DNA of 64,000 nt from Enterococcus alcedinis (GCF_014635985.1 NZ_BMDT01000002.1:1-64000); one strand, 5' to 3'; shown: positions 34,132-42,807, numbered from the stretch's first letter. Numbers and translations are program-made. The notes: generated by a model from the letters alone, not told the origin.

Positions 34132-34536
34132 ATGCATATTCCAGCAGAATCCATTGACGATTTGATTTCAAAAAGTGAACATCAAGAATTATTCCAGCTA
34201 CTGGATCAGTGGATGCAAACCACTTTCCCACAGTTAAATCGCCGACTGGTTCAAACGAAAACCATTACCTTCGTGGCTTACGGAGATTTAGCCAAAGCCA
34301 ATCCAGAAGATCCTTTTTCATCGCTCGTTGCACTTGCACCTCAAAAAAATAATCTTTCCTTCTATATAACAGGCGAAAAAAATGGTGAACCTATTTTAGC
34401 AAACTATGCACACCTCTTCCCAAAATCAGCCATGGGGAAAACGTGCTTACGATTGCGAAATACAAAAAAACTTGATTTCACGGTATTAAAAGCGATCGTC
34501 AATGACGTCATTACGTGGAACGCGACACAAGTATAA
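34132..34536 (+). CDS. DUF1801-type small protein
   Basis: The 134-aa cytosolic protein contains FPQLNRRLVQTKTITFVAYGDLAKANPED, LVALAPQKNNLSFYITGEK, and FPKSAMGKTCLRLRNTKKLDFTVLKAIV, consistent with the DUF1801/YdhG-like superfamily. The function is unknown. It is monocistronic, with a GGAGG RBS, and convergent with nox. Intact and of normal composition. Confidence 0.7.
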   Translation: MHIPAESIDDLISKSEHQELFQLLDQWMQTTFPQLNRRLVQTKTITFVAYGDLAKANPEDPFSSLVALAPQKNNLSFYITGEKNGEPILANYAHLFPKSAMGKTCLRLRNTKKLDFTVLKAIVNDVITWNATQV

Positions 34537-34541
34537 TACAC

Positions 34542-34575
34542 AAAAAAGGAATCACCCGAGGGTCATTCCTTTTTT
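34542..34575. terminator. Bidirectional terminator
   Basis: AAAAAAGGAAT and ATTCCTTTTTT with an inner imperfect ACCC..GGGT pairing separate the convergent DUF1801 and nox genes. Confidence 0.88.
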
Positions 34576-34583
34576 GTTACCGA

Positions 34584-35918
34584 TTATTCTGCAGCAGCTG
34601 CTGCTTTGTTAATGTAGTTAAATGGTTGGTTGTAGTGTGGTAAGAAGAATAAGTCTAATAGTGCTAACTCATCAACAGTTACCCCTTTAGCAATCGCTAA
34701 TGAGAACATGTGGATTGCCATACCAATTTCTGAAGTTGTTGAAGACATTTGTGCACCAACAATGCGACGTGTTTTCGCATCGTAAACGATACGTGTTTTA
34801 ACGTTGTCGTTATCTTTCATGAAGGCTGGTTTTTGAGTATCTTCAATGTCTGTATATTTAACATCTAAGCCAAAACGTGGTGCTGATTGTACAGAGTAAC
34901 CTGTTGAAACCATGTGTAAATCAAAGATTGTAATACCGTTTGATCCTTGAACACCTGGAGATTCGATTTTGTTTCCACCGATGTTTTCACCAGCTACAAT
35001 TCCTGTACGAACAGCGTTACTTGCTAAAGCGATATAAGCTGTGTCTTGTAAAGCGTTTGAGTAAACTGTTGCACAGTCACCGACTGCGTAAACGTCTTTG
35101 TCACTTGTTTGTTGGTGACGGTCAACTAAGTATGCACCATTTACAAATGTTTCTAAATGGTCGCCAGCTAGGCCACTGTTTGGACGGAATCCGATTGCGT
35201 TGATAACAACATCAACTTCGTAAACGCCTTTAGCAGTTACAACGGCTTCAACTTTATCTGTTCCACGGTATTCTTCAACAAGTTCACCTAAATGTAACTC
35301 AATGCCGTTATCCGCTAAGTTTTTATCCATGTCATCGGTAAACCATTTGTCATAGTAGTTTGGTAATGAACGATCCGCTGCATCAAATAATAGAACATGT
35401 TTGCCACGACGTTTTGCCGCTTCCGCAATCTCAACACCGATGTAACCCGCTCCAATAACTGCAACGTTTTTCACATCGTCTTGATCTAATAATTGATCAA
35501 TCATTTGTCCTTCATGGAATTTCTTCATGAATTGGATGTTGCCTAAGTCATGTCCAGGTACTTTCGGAGCGATTGGTAATGAACCAGTTGCTAAAACAAG
35601 TTTGTCATAGCTTTCATCCCACTCTTTACCGTCTGCCGAAACACAGTGAACAGTTTTGTTGGCATAGTCCACTGAAGTCACGTCTGTAGACATGTGGATT
35701 GTTGCACCTTTTGCTTTAAATTCTTCTTCGTCTGTGTAGAATAAACCTTCATATTCTTCAATTTGACGACCTACCCAAAGTGCTGTCCCACAGCTTAAGT
35801 AGCTGATGTGGTCTGTTTTTTCAATTAAAACAACTTCCTGATTATCGAATTTATCTAATAGTGTATTGGCAGCTGAAATCCCGGCGTGGTTCGATCCAAT
35901 AATTACTGTTTTTGTCAT
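34584..35918 (-). CDS. nox: NADH oxidase (water-forming)
   Basis: The 444-aa flavoprotein has FAD motif VIIGSNHAGISAANTLL, the redox-active Cys in SYLSCGTALWVG (Cys42-type), NAD motif VAVIGAGYIGVEIAEAAKRRGK and the second FAD motif DVYAVGDCATVY. It oxidises NADH with O2 to water, regenerating NAD and removing oxygen, so it serves fermentation alongside AdhE and AckA. CoA-disulfide reductase is the closest alternative; the length and the SCGTALW motif favour Nox. An 18-bp palindrome lies upstream. Confidence 0.95.
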   Translation of the reverse strand: MTKTVIIGSNHAGISAANTLLDKFDNQEVVLIEKTDHISYLSCGTALWVGRQIEEYEGLFYTDEEEFKAKGATIHMSTDVTSVDYANKTVHCVSADGKEWDESYDKLVLATGSLPIAPKVPGHDLGNIQFMKKFHEGQMIDQLLDQDDVKNVAVIGAGYIGVEIAEAAKRRGKHVLLFDAADRSLPNYYDKWFTDDMDKNLADNGIELHLGELVEEYRGTDKVEAVVTAKGVYEVDVVINAIGFRPNSGLAGDHLETFVNGAYLVDRHQQTSDKDVYAVGDCATVYSNALQDTAYIALASNAVRTGIVAGENIGGNKIESPGVQGSNGITIFDLHMVSTGYSVQSAPRFGLDVKYTDIEDTQKPAFMKDNDNVKTRIVYDAKTRRIVGAQMSSTTSEIGMAIHMFSLAIAKGVTVDELALLDLFFLPHYNQPFNYINKAAAAAE

Positions 35919-35988
35919 GTGTGTTGCCCCCTTTAAATATTTACAAGCTTAGTATAACGGGCATGTGAATATAAAAACTATCAAGAAT

Positions 35989-36006
35989 TTTTTCACATGT
36001 GAAAAA
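35989..36006. promoter_or_regulatory. 18-bp palindrome upstream of nox
   Basis: TTTTTCACATGTGAAAAA is a perfect palindrome 71 bp upstream of the nox start. A related half-site CATGTGAAT occurs at 35961-35969, nearer the TATACT -10 box (35951-35956, minus strand). This spacing suits a regulator sensing oxygen or redox state, but its identity is unknown; the sequence is not the Rex consensus. Confidence 0.5.
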
Positions 36007-36107
36007 GTTGCAAGTTTTTATTTGAAAGGTTGTTTTAAAGGGATTCTTTAATTTTAAAAAAATCAATAAAAATTAGATTGTGAAATATCAATCTTAATAT
36101 TTACTTA

Positions 36108-36140
36108 AAAAAATAAAAAAGCCATGATTTCAATCATGAC
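36108..36140 (-). terminator. Terminator of the gtrB-like gene
   Basis: GTCATGATT..AATCATGGC on the minus strand is followed by TTTTTTATTTTT. It lies about 270 nt past the gtrB-like stop, beyond the family A repeats. Confidence 0.75.
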
Positions 36141-36159
36141 TCCTACGATAATTGTGACT

Positions 36160-36430
36160 GATTACTCGTCCTTGGACGCTTCAGCAACCTCTGATTCTAA
36201 ACGGTATTGTTGGAGCAAATGCTCGGCGATAACTCTTCCGTTGGATAAAATCAAAGAACGATTTTTCCATCGGCTTCGTTATCACTCGCATCTGGACGCT
36301 CCAAATCAATAACCTCTGATTTAAACGGTATTTCTGAAGTAAAGACTCGGTAATATGCTTGATTCTTTTTGAAAGTAAAAAACACTTTCAAACGATTCAA
36401 TCTTATTACTCGTCCTTGGACACTTCAGTA
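36160..36430 (-). repeat. Tandem family A palindromes, copies A3 and A4 plus a half unit
   Basis: Two hairpin units, A3 (36209-36306) and A4 (36333-36430), are joined by nearly identical linkers (AACCTCTGATTCTAAACGGTATT and AACCTCTGATT-TAAACGGTATT). A 3' half unit lies at 36160-36187. A4 pairs CTGAAGTAAAGACTCGG with the arm ending CCTTGGACACTTCAG and has the tip TTTTTGAAAG..CTTTCAAACG shared with A2. The array overlaps the 3' end of the glycosyltransferase gene. No gene is supported in 35919-36405; a 62-codon ORF there is composed of repeat. Confidence 0.78.
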
Positions 36431-37356
36431 ATAACCTCTGATTGTTCTCGTATTAAATAAATGGGGCGTTTTTTTGTTTCTAAGAATATTTTTCCGATGT
36501 ATTTACCAATAATCCCTAAACATAAGAGTTGTAAACCACCCATAAAGAGCATAATCGAGACGATAGAAGGCCAACCGCTTGTTGGATCACCGAATAGTAA
36601 GGCTCGGGTGACAATGAAGATTAACGCGATTCCAGCGCCTAGACAGGACAAGGCGCCTACGAATGAAGCGAACATCAGTGGTGCCTCTGAGAAATTGACG
36701 ATACCGTCTAATGAATATTTAAATAATCCCCAGAAAGACCATGACGTTTCGCCTGCGACACGTTCTCGATTCTCATACGCGATGTATTCTGTTTTGAAAC
36801 CTACCCAACTAAAAATACCTTTTGAAAAGCGGTTGTACTCGGTCATTTCCAAGATAGCATCCACCATTTGTCGGGTCATTAAGCGGAAATCTCTTACGCC
36901 ATCAATCATTTCGGTATCGCTAAATTGATTAATAATTTTGTAAAAGGCTTTAGAAAAAAAGCTGCGAATCGGTGGTTCTCCGGTTCGATTCTTACGTCGC
37001 GTACCGACACAGTCCAAATGTTCATTCTGAAGCATGTCTAACATTTGTGGTAGTAGCTCTGGAGGGTCTTGTAAGTCCGCGTCCATCACAGTAATAACCG
37101 ATCCTTTGGCGTTTTTAAGCCCGGCATAAAGTGCGGCCTCTTTGCCAAAATTACGTGAAAAAGATAAGTAGTGAATCTCTTGGGGTCGTTGTTTATTTAA
37201 TTCTTGTAAAATCGTTAATGTTTGATCCTTCGAGCCATCATCGACAAAAATGTATTCAATCTCTTGCGCGATAGGTGTCATAACAGCATCAACTGCTGCG
37301 ACAAAATGCGGAATCGTTTCTGCTTCATTAAAACATGGTACGACAATCGAAAGCAT
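36406..37356 (-). CDS. GtrB-like membrane glycosyltransferase (GT2)
   Basis: The 316-aa product has a GT2 domain (LSIVVPCFNEAETIPHFV, EIEYIFVDDGSKDQTL, the DxD-like VITVMDADLQDPPELL) and two C-terminal membrane helices (MFASFVGALSCLGAGIALIFIV; SIVSIMLFMGGLQLLCLGIIGKYIGKIF). This family transfers glucose or another hexose to undecaprenyl phosphate on the cytosolic face. The ATG at 37356 has AGAGGCGAAGG upstream. The last dozen codons (encoding VITEVSKDE) are part of palindrome A4. Confidence 0.9.
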   Translation of the reverse strand: MLSIVVPCFNEAETIPHFVAAVDAVMTPIAQEIEYIFVDDGSKDQTLTILQELNKQRPQEIHYLSFSRNFGKEAALYAGLKNAKGSVITVMDADLQDPPELLPQMLDMLQNEHLDCVGTRRKNRTGEPPIRSFFSKAFYKIINQFSDTEMIDGVRDFRLMTRQMVDAILEMTEYNRFSKGIFSWVGFKTEYIAYENRERVAGETSWSFWGLFKYSLDGIVNFSEAPLMFASFVGALSCLGAGIALIFIVTRALLFGDPTSGWPSIVSIMLFMGGLQLLCLGIIGKYIGKIFLETKKRPIYLIREQSEVITEVSKDE

Positions 37357-37433
37357 GCCTTCGCCTCTTTTCTGATTTTTCTTTCTTTTATTATAACGTG
37401 TTTGTTGAACGACTGACAAGCAAGGTTCGAAAC

Positions 37434-37475
37434 AAAAAAATCTTTCCACAGGAGATTCCTTAGAAAGATTTTTTT
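37434..37475 (-). terminator. Terminator of the deoxynucleoside kinase gene
   Basis: AAATCTTTC..GAAAGATTT flanked by A and T tracts lies just past the stop at 37481. Confidence 0.88.
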
Positions 37476-37480
37476 CATTA

Positions 37481-38149
37481 CTATTTAGCTGTCGTTAAGA
37501 TCCCTATTTGGCGGACTTCTTTCACTTTTTCTTCAATAATTCGTAAGACTTCTTTGGCCGCATCCGTATCTTCTACGAAATTTAAAACATCGCCGTCGAT
37601 TTGGATTTTAGGACTTTCATTATATTCTTCATACCATTTATCATAACGATGGTTTAATTCTTTATAATAGTCATATAAATTCGGGTCATAAGTAATTTGT
37701 TCGAAATCACGACCACGTTTTTGAATTCTTTCAAGCATTGTTGGGAAAGATACACGAATATGAACAAGTAAATCTGGATGTTTCTTATGTGCCGCATGTG
37801 GTAATTCTTCTAACATATTCTTCAACAATTCATCATAAACACGTACTTCTGTCTCCGTTGCACGGCCTAAATCGGCATTTAAATGAAATAAAAGAGAATC
37901 TTCATAAATCGAACGATCCAGCACATTATTATCATGTTTTAGTGCTTTTTTGATACTTTCAAAACGTTTGTTTAAAAAGTAAATCTGTAGTAAAAAAGCA
38001 TACTTATTTGGGTCTTCGTAAAATAATGGTAAGACTTCGTTATCCTCAACCGACTCATAAAAAGCTTCACTTTCTAAATGCTCTGCTAACATTGCGGTCA
38101 AACTAGATTTACCCGCACCAATCGTTCCTGCTAATACAATCACACTCAT
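37481..38149 (-). CDS. Deoxynucleoside kinase (dGK/dAK family)
   Basis: The 222-aa kinase has P-loop VLAGTIGAGKSSLTAML, the DRS motif LDRSIYEDSLLF (catalytic Asp-Arg), and a lid region MLERIQKRGRDFE. It phosphorylates purine deoxynucleosides for nucleotide salvage. Whether it acts on dG, dA or dC is not clear from sequence. The ATG at 38149 is preceded closely by AGGAG. A promoter TTGACG-17-TAAGGT on the minus strand (38199-38227) drives it. Confidence 0.9.
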   Translation of the reverse strand: MSVIVLAGTIGAGKSSLTAMLAEHLESEAFYESVEDNEVLPLFYEDPNKYAFLLQIYFLNKRFESIKKALKHDNNVLDRSIYEDSLLFHLNADLGRATETEVRVYDELLKNMLEELPHAAHKKHPDLLVHIRVSFPTMLERIQKRGRDFEQITYDPNLYDYYKELNHRYDKWYEEYNESPKIQIDGDVLNFVEDTDAAKEVLRIIEEKVKEVRQIGILTTAK

Positions 38150-38198
38150 ATCTCCTAACTCATTTCTATTTAATTTCCCTATTTTTTTCAACTGTCTT

Positions 38199-38227
38199 AC
38201 CTTACAACACCAAATCAGTACCGTCAA
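38199..38227 (-). promoter_or_regulatory. Promoter of the deoxynucleoside kinase gene
   Basis: Minus-strand TTGACG (38222-38227) and TAAGGT (38199-38204), spaced 17 bp, lie 50 bp upstream of the start codon. Confidence 0.6.
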
Positions 38228-38301
38228 GAAAAGAACGACGTGAAAATTATGACAATTATGTTAAATTTTGTTAGGTTTCTTTCAAAATCGTATAAGAAGA
38301 C

Positions 38302-38330
38302 TTAACGAATCTCACTTTTTCTAGTACTAT
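38302..38330 (+). promoter_or_regulatory. Candidate mevalonate operon promoter
   Basis: TTAACG (38302-38307) and TACTAT (38325-38330) are spaced 17 bp, about 125 nt upstream of mvaK1. The rest of the 308-bp gap between the kinase and mvaK1 holds nothing else recognised. Confidence 0.5.
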
Positions 38331-38457
38331 AGTTAAGCATGCTCTATTTAGCAAATACGAATGAGTGCTTTTTACGTTTCTCTTCTATTGCCTTCACGGC
38401 TAAAATCAAACGTAAGAATCACGATTTACTAAAAAAGAATGAAGGTTGAACAAACGG

Positions 38458-39393
38458 ATGAAGACAATTGGAGTCGGTCATGGTACAGGTAAAATTATTT
38501 TAATGGGCGAACATGCTGTTGTTTACGGTGAACCAGCAATTGCCTTTCCTTTTCGCGGGGTACGTGTGACAGCAACATTTAACGCTAGCGCACATAATCA
38601 AATCACATCGAGTCACTATTCAGGATTGTTAGCAGATGCCCCAGAAGCATTGCAAATCATTCAACAGCTTACCACTCACCTTTGTCAGCAATTTGATCAA
38701 GGTCCTTTTCATTTAACGATTGAAAGTACCGTTCCTTCTGCTCGAGGGATGGGCTCCAGTGCAGCCGTTGCGACAGCGATTACGCGTGCTTTTTTTGATT
38801 GGATAGACGTCACGCTTTCAGACACTGACTTACTTACATATGTCAATTTCTCAGAAGCAATTGCACACGGAAACCCCAGTGGCATCGACGCCGCCACAAC
38901 GAGTGGTAGCCAGCCGATTTACTTTGAAAAAGGAAAAGATTTCGAAGCCTTTCCTTTAAACATTGACGCCTATTTATTAGTCGCTGATACTGGAATTCTC
39001 GGTCGAACACGTGAAGCCGTCGCCGCTGTTGCACAATTAATGAAAACAAAGACCGAGTACACCAATCATTTGATTCACCACTTGGGTCATCTTTCTCGTT
39101 TAACCAAAGAAGCAATTATTCATAATCAACCACACGAACTCGGGCAGTATATGAACTTCGCTCAAGAAGATTTAAGACAATTAACAGTCAGTAACGAACG
39201 ACTCGACGAATTGATTCAACTTGCCCGTGACAACGGTGCACTTGGCGCCAAACTGACTGGTGGCGGTCGTGGTGGTTGTTTTATCGTTTTATGTCAAGAC
39301 TATCAAAGTGTGACACACATTCAAACACAATTAAAATATGCTGGGGTCAAGGATACCTGGATGCAAGGATTAGGAGTTTATGAACATGTATAA
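38458..39393 (+). CDS. mvaK1: Mevalonate kinase
   Basis: The 311-aa GHMP kinase has GHGTGKIILMGEHAVVYGEPAIAFP at the N-terminus, the phosphate loop PSARGMGSSAAVATAI near residue 95, and GALGAKLTGGGRGGCFIVL at the C-terminus. It phosphorylates mevalonate in the pathway to isopentenyl diphosphate. The ATG at 38458 is preferred over a TTG at 38446 that abuts the AAGG box. First of four overlapping genes of the mevalonate operon. Confidence 0.97.
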   Translation: MKTIGVGHGTGKIILMGEHAVVYGEPAIAFPFRGVRVTATFNASAHNQITSSHYSGLLADAPEALQIIQQLTTHLCQQFDQGPFHLTIESTVPSARGMGSSAAVATAITRAFFDWIDVTLSDTDLLTYVNFSEAIAHGNPSGIDAATTSGSQPIYFEKGKDFEAFPLNIDAYLLVADTGILGRTREAVAAVAQLMKTKTEYTNHLIHHLGHLSRLTKEAIIHNQPHELGQYMNFAQEDLRQLTVSNERLDELIQLARDNGALGAKLTGGGRGGCFIVLCQDYQSVTHIQTQLKYAGVKDTWMQGLGVYEHV

Positions 39394-40378
39394 AGGAAAA
39401 GCCCGTGCACATACAAATATTGCACTCATTAAATATTGGGGTAAAGCCGACAAAGAATTTATCATCCCTATGAACAATAGTTTATCACTGACACTAGATG
39501 CTTTTTACACAGAAACGATGGTGACTTTCTCAGAGACCTTCACACAAGATACGTTCTATTTAGATGGTGCGCGTCAAGATGAAAAAAACACAAAAAAAGT
39601 CAGCCAGTTTTTAGACCTCGTTCGCTCTTTAGCCCAAAAGGATTTATTTGCAACGGTTGAAAGTCAAAATTTCGTGCCGACAGCAGCTGGACTTGCTTCT
39701 TCTGCGAGCGGCTTATCTGCTTTAGCAGGTGCTTGTAATGCAGCTTTAGAACTCAATTTATCCGATCAAGACCTTTCACGCCTAGCACGTCGAGGATCCG
39801 GTTCAGCTTGTCGTAGTATTTATGGTGGTTTTGTCGAATGGGAAAAAGGCCAAGATGATGCGAGCTCTTTTGCAAAAGTGGTCCCTTCCGATCAATGGGA
39901 AGACGATTTAGCCATGATTTTTATCTTAATTAACGATCAACAAAAAGACGTTTCAAGCCGTGATGGTATGGAACGTACCGTCGAAACGTCAGTTTTTTAT
40001 GATGGTTGGCTAAAAACAAGCCCGATTGATTTACAAACAGCTAAAGAAGCGATTGCTGAAAAAGATTTTGAAAAACTCGGTACGGTAACCGAAGCAAATG
40101 GTTTGAAAATGCACGGTACAACACTAGGTGCGACCCCACCATTTACTTATTGGTCACCAGAAAGCTTGACTGCGATGAATCGTGTACGCGAAATTCGTCA
40201 GATGGGGCTTCCTTGTTATTTCACAATGGATGCCGGTCCAAACGTCAAAGTCTTATGTCAGAAAAAAGACGTGAAACAAATCTTAGAGCAACTCGAACAA
40301 AGCTTTAACAAAGAACAATTGACTTGTGCCTTTAGTGGTCCAGGTCTGGAGTATTTAGAAACGGATGTGACAGCATGA
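39386..40378 (+). CDS. mvaD: Diphosphomevalonate decarboxylase
   Basis: The 330-aa product has the MvaD signature ARAHTNIALIKYWGK, the GHMP loop FVPTAAGLASSASGLSALAGA, and the catalytic region SRRGSGSACRSIYGG-like ARRGSGSACRSIYGGFVEWEKG. It converts 5-diphosphomevalonate to isopentenyl diphosphate with ATP. The start overlaps mvaK1 by 8 nt (AGGAG 8 nt upstream of the ATG at 39386). It overlaps mvaK2 by 4 nt. Confidence 0.97.
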   Translation: MYKGKARAHTNIALIKYWGKADKEFIIPMNNSLSLTLDAFYTETMVTFSETFTQDTFYLDGARQDEKNTKKVSQFLDLVRSLAQKDLFATVESQNFVPTAAGLASSASGLSALAGACNAALELNLSDQDLSRLARRGSGSACRSIYGGFVEWEKGQDDASSFAKVVPSDQWEDDLAMIFILINDQQKDVSSRDGMERTVETSVFYDGWLKTSPIDLQTAKEAIAEKDFEKLGTVTEANGLKMHGTTLGATPPFTYWSPESLTAMNRVREIRQMGLPCYFTMDAGPNVKVLCQKKDVKQILEQLEQSFNKEQLTCAFSGPGLEYLETDVTA

Positions 40379-41457
40379 TTGAAGTTAGCGCACCAGGAAA
40401 ACTTTATATTGCCGGGGAATATGCCGTCGTCGAACCTGGACACCCAGCCATTATTGTAGCCGTGGATCAATTTATTAGCGTAACGATCGAATCTGCAACA
40501 AAAAATGGTAGCATCCAGTCGGCGCAATACAGTGATTTACCCATTCGTTGGACACGAAAAAATGGCGTACTTGTTTTGGATCACCGCGATAATCCTTTCC
40601 ATTATATTTTAGAGGCCATCCGCCTAACAGAGAAATACGCACAAGAGCAAGGTCGCTTACTTGCTTTTTACCACTTAAAAGTTCGCAGTGAATTAGATAA
40701 TTCGAATGGTCGAAAATACGGCCTTGGATCAAGCGGAGCTGTAACGGTCGCGACGGTCAAAGCTTTAAATGTTTTTTACGACTTAGAAATGGACACCTTG
40801 ACGCAATTTAAAATTGCTGCCCTTGCTCATCTAGCCGTTCAAGGAAATGGCTCTTGTGGTGATATTGCAGCTAGTTGCTATGGCGGTTGGATTGCCTTCT
40901 CGACCTTCGATAGCCTTTGGATCAAAGAAAAACAAAGTAAATGGTCATTAAGTGCCTTATTGGACGCCGAGTGGCCTAAATTATCGATTCAACCATTAGA
41001 TACACCAAAAGACTTACGCTTATTGATTGGTTGGACAGGTAGTCCCGCATCAACCTCTGATTTAGTCGATCAAGTCAACCAATCCAGAGAACATGAGGAA
41101 CATTCGTATCAATCTTTTTTAAACGAAAGCCGTGAATGCGTCGAGAAAATGATTCTAGGTTTCCAAACTCAAAACATTCCTATGATTAAACAAATGATTA
41201 CCCGCAATCGTCAATTATTAGCCAGTCTGGCAACAACGACGGGTGTTATTATCGAAACGCCCGCGCTCAAAAAATTGTGTGACCTCGCTGAAAAATCGGG
41301 CGGAGCTGCAAAATCTTCTGGTGCAGGCGGTGGCGATTGTGGCATTGTGATTACCGATAAAAAAACAGGGATTTTACCCTTGATGAGTCTGTGGGAAAAA
41401 GCTGAAATCACGCCGCTTCCTCTACACGTCTATCACTACCCTAAAGGAGGAAACTAA
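40375..41457 (+). CDS. mvaK2: Phosphomevalonate kinase
   Basis: The 360-aa GHMP kinase begins MIEVSAPGKLYIAGEYAVVEPGHPAIIVAVD and has KYGLGSSGAVTVATVKAL and SGGAAKSSGAGGGDCGIV. It converts 5-phosphomevalonate to the diphosphate. It is third in the operon with an ATGA overlap to mvaD; AAAGGAGG for fni lies at its 3' end. Confidence 0.97.
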   Translation: MIEVSAPGKLYIAGEYAVVEPGHPAIIVAVDQFISVTIESATKNGSIQSAQYSDLPIRWTRKNGVLVLDHRDNPFHYILEAIRLTEKYAQEQGRLLAFYHLKVRSELDNSNGRKYGLGSSGAVTVATVKALNVFYDLEMDTLTQFKIAALAHLAVQGNGSCGDIAASCYGGWIAFSTFDSLWIKEKQSKWSLSALLDAEWPKLSIQPLDTPKDLRLLIGWTGSPASTSDLVDQVNQSREHEEHSYQSFLNESRECVEKMILGFQTQNIPMIKQMITRNRQLLASLATTTGVIIETPALKKLCDLAEKSGGAAKSSGAGGGDCGIVITDKKTGILPLMSLWEKAEITPLPLHVYHYPKGGN

Positions 41458-41459
41458 CG

Positions 41460-42500
41460 ATGGATCGCAAAGATGAGCACGTCTCACTGGCTAAAGCCTT
41501 TCATAAACCAAAGTCTAATTCATTTGACGACGTTCGAATCATTCACCAATCAATACCATTAAGTAATTACGATGAAACATCGATTGCCACCCATTTATTG
41601 GGTTACGAATTAAGCGCACCTTTTTTCATTAATGCGATGACTGGTGGCAGTGAAAAAACAGGATACATTAACCAAGAACTAGCAATTTTAGCACGTGAAA
41701 CTGGCTTAATGATTGCAACAGGTTCGATTTCAGCCGCTTTACGCGACCCTAGCGTTGCCAAAACATTTACAATTGTACGTGATGAGAACCCCGAGGGCAT
41801 CATATTAGCCAATATTGGTGCAGGCTCTTCGTTAGAAAACGCCAAACGTGGGATTGACCTTATCCAAGCAAATGCCTTACAGATCCACCTAAACGCACCA
41901 CAAGAACTTGTAATGCCTGAAGGAGATCGCGATTTTTCAAATTGGCTCAGCCTCATTGAAGAAATCGTCAAAGGCGTCGATGTTCCAGTTATCGTTAAAG
42001 AAGTCGGTTTTGGGATGTCTCGACAAACAATTCATCAACTAATTGATGTCGGTGTGACAACCATTGATATTGCCGGATCTGGCGGCACAAGCTTCACCCA
42101 AATCGAAAATGCGCGCCGTCGAAAACGTGAATTTTCTTATTTAAATGATTTCGGGATTACAACGGTTCAATCGCTATTAGAAGCCAACGAAGTTCCAGGT
42201 CTCTTTAATTTAATCGCATCCGGTGGTATCCGAAATTCGTACGATATCTTTAAAGCCCTTTGCTTCGGTGTAAAAACCGTCGGCATTTCAGCAAGTATCT
42301 TAAATCAACTACTCGTTAATGACCTTGAAGACACCATCGCCCTTGTCAAACAATGGCAACAAGAACTTGTGTCGCTTTATACACTCGTTGGCGCCAAAAC
42401 AACCGAAGACCTCAAAAAAGTCCCACTCTTCTTAACAGGAGAAAACAAAGACTGGTGCCAAGCAAGAGGCATCGATTATACAAAATATAGCCAAAGGTGA
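41460..42500 (+). CDS. fni: Isopentenyl-diphosphate isomerase, type 2
   Basis: The 346-aa FMN enzyme has the type 2 IDI motifs FFINAMTGGSEKTGYIN, LMIATGSISAALRD, IILANIGAGSS, NAPQELVMPEGDRDFSNWL, VIVKEVGFGMS and ASGGIRNSYDIFKAL. It interconverts IPP and DMAPP, the last step of the unit supply for undecaprenyl phosphate and quinones. RBS AAAGGAGG. A family A hairpin follows 4 bp after the stop. Confidence 0.97.
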   Translation: MDRKDEHVSLAKAFHKPKSNSFDDVRIIHQSIPLSNYDETSIATHLLGYELSAPFFINAMTGGSEKTGYINQELAILARETGLMIATGSISAALRDPSVAKTFTIVRDENPEGIILANIGAGSSLENAKRGIDLIQANALQIHLNAPQELVMPEGDRDFSNWLSLIEEIVKGVDVPVIVKEVGFGMSRQTIHQLIDVGVTTIDIAGSGGTSFTQIENARRRKREFSYLNDFGITTVQSLLEANEVPGLFNLIASGGIRNSYDIFKALCFGVKTVGISASILNQLLVNDLEDTIALVKQWQQELVSLYTLVGAKTTEDLKKVPLFLTGENKDWCQARGIDYTKYSQR

Positions 42501-42504
42501 TTTC

Positions 42505-42598
42505 TTGAGCGCTTTGATACGAGTGATAAGCAAGGATTTGTTTGAAAATGTTCTGTGCTTTCAAAAAGAATCCGGCTTATAACCGAGTACCAGCTCAA
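42505..42598 (+). repeat. Family A palindrome, copy A5
   Basis: TTGAGCGCTTTGATACGAG and TGATAAGCAAGGATT pair with the arm AATCCGGCTTATAACCGAG and CAGCTCAA, with tip TTTGAAAATG..CTTTCAAA. It shares the core with A2 and A4 and starts right after the fni stop. Confidence 0.75.
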
Positions 42599-42617
42599 AA
42601 AATCCCGTTCAATCAAA

Positions 42618-42780
42618 GGTGTTAAAAAAATCGTTCTGACCTGAGCTACTGGAGGGAAATACACACAATCGTGCTTTTCGATTGAGGGGATTTTCTGAAG
42701 TAGCCGAAGGTCAGATTTTTTTACCCGTTCAATCTAGGTGTTAAAAAAGACGCTTTGCTCTGAGTAATTGGAAAGAATTC
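42618..42780 (+). repeat. Family B palindrome, copy B3, with a partial second copy
   Basis: B3 pairs GGTGTTAAAAAAATCG..TCTGACCTGAGCTACT with AGTAGCCGAAGGTCAGATTTTTTTACCC (to 42725) around an inner CAATCG..CGATTG hairpin. A second GGTGTTAAAAAAGACGCTTTGCTCTGAG left arm (42737-42765) has no matching right arm. Both families sit back to back after fni. No gene is present in 42501-42862. Confidence 0.72.
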
Positions 42781-42807
42781 CAATCAATCATCCAAATATT
42801 TCTAAAC

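Noticed and set aside
36124-36312. Plus-strand ORF of 62 codons.
   Set aside because: It is made entirely of the palindromic repeat sequence, has no RBS and opposes the gtrB transcript.
36160-36430. Regular repeats at 36.2-36.4 kb looked at first like a short CRISPR array.
   Set aside because: The units are long imperfect hairpins of about 100 nt with variable arms, not 25-36-nt identical direct repeats with unique spacers, and no cas gene is in the window.
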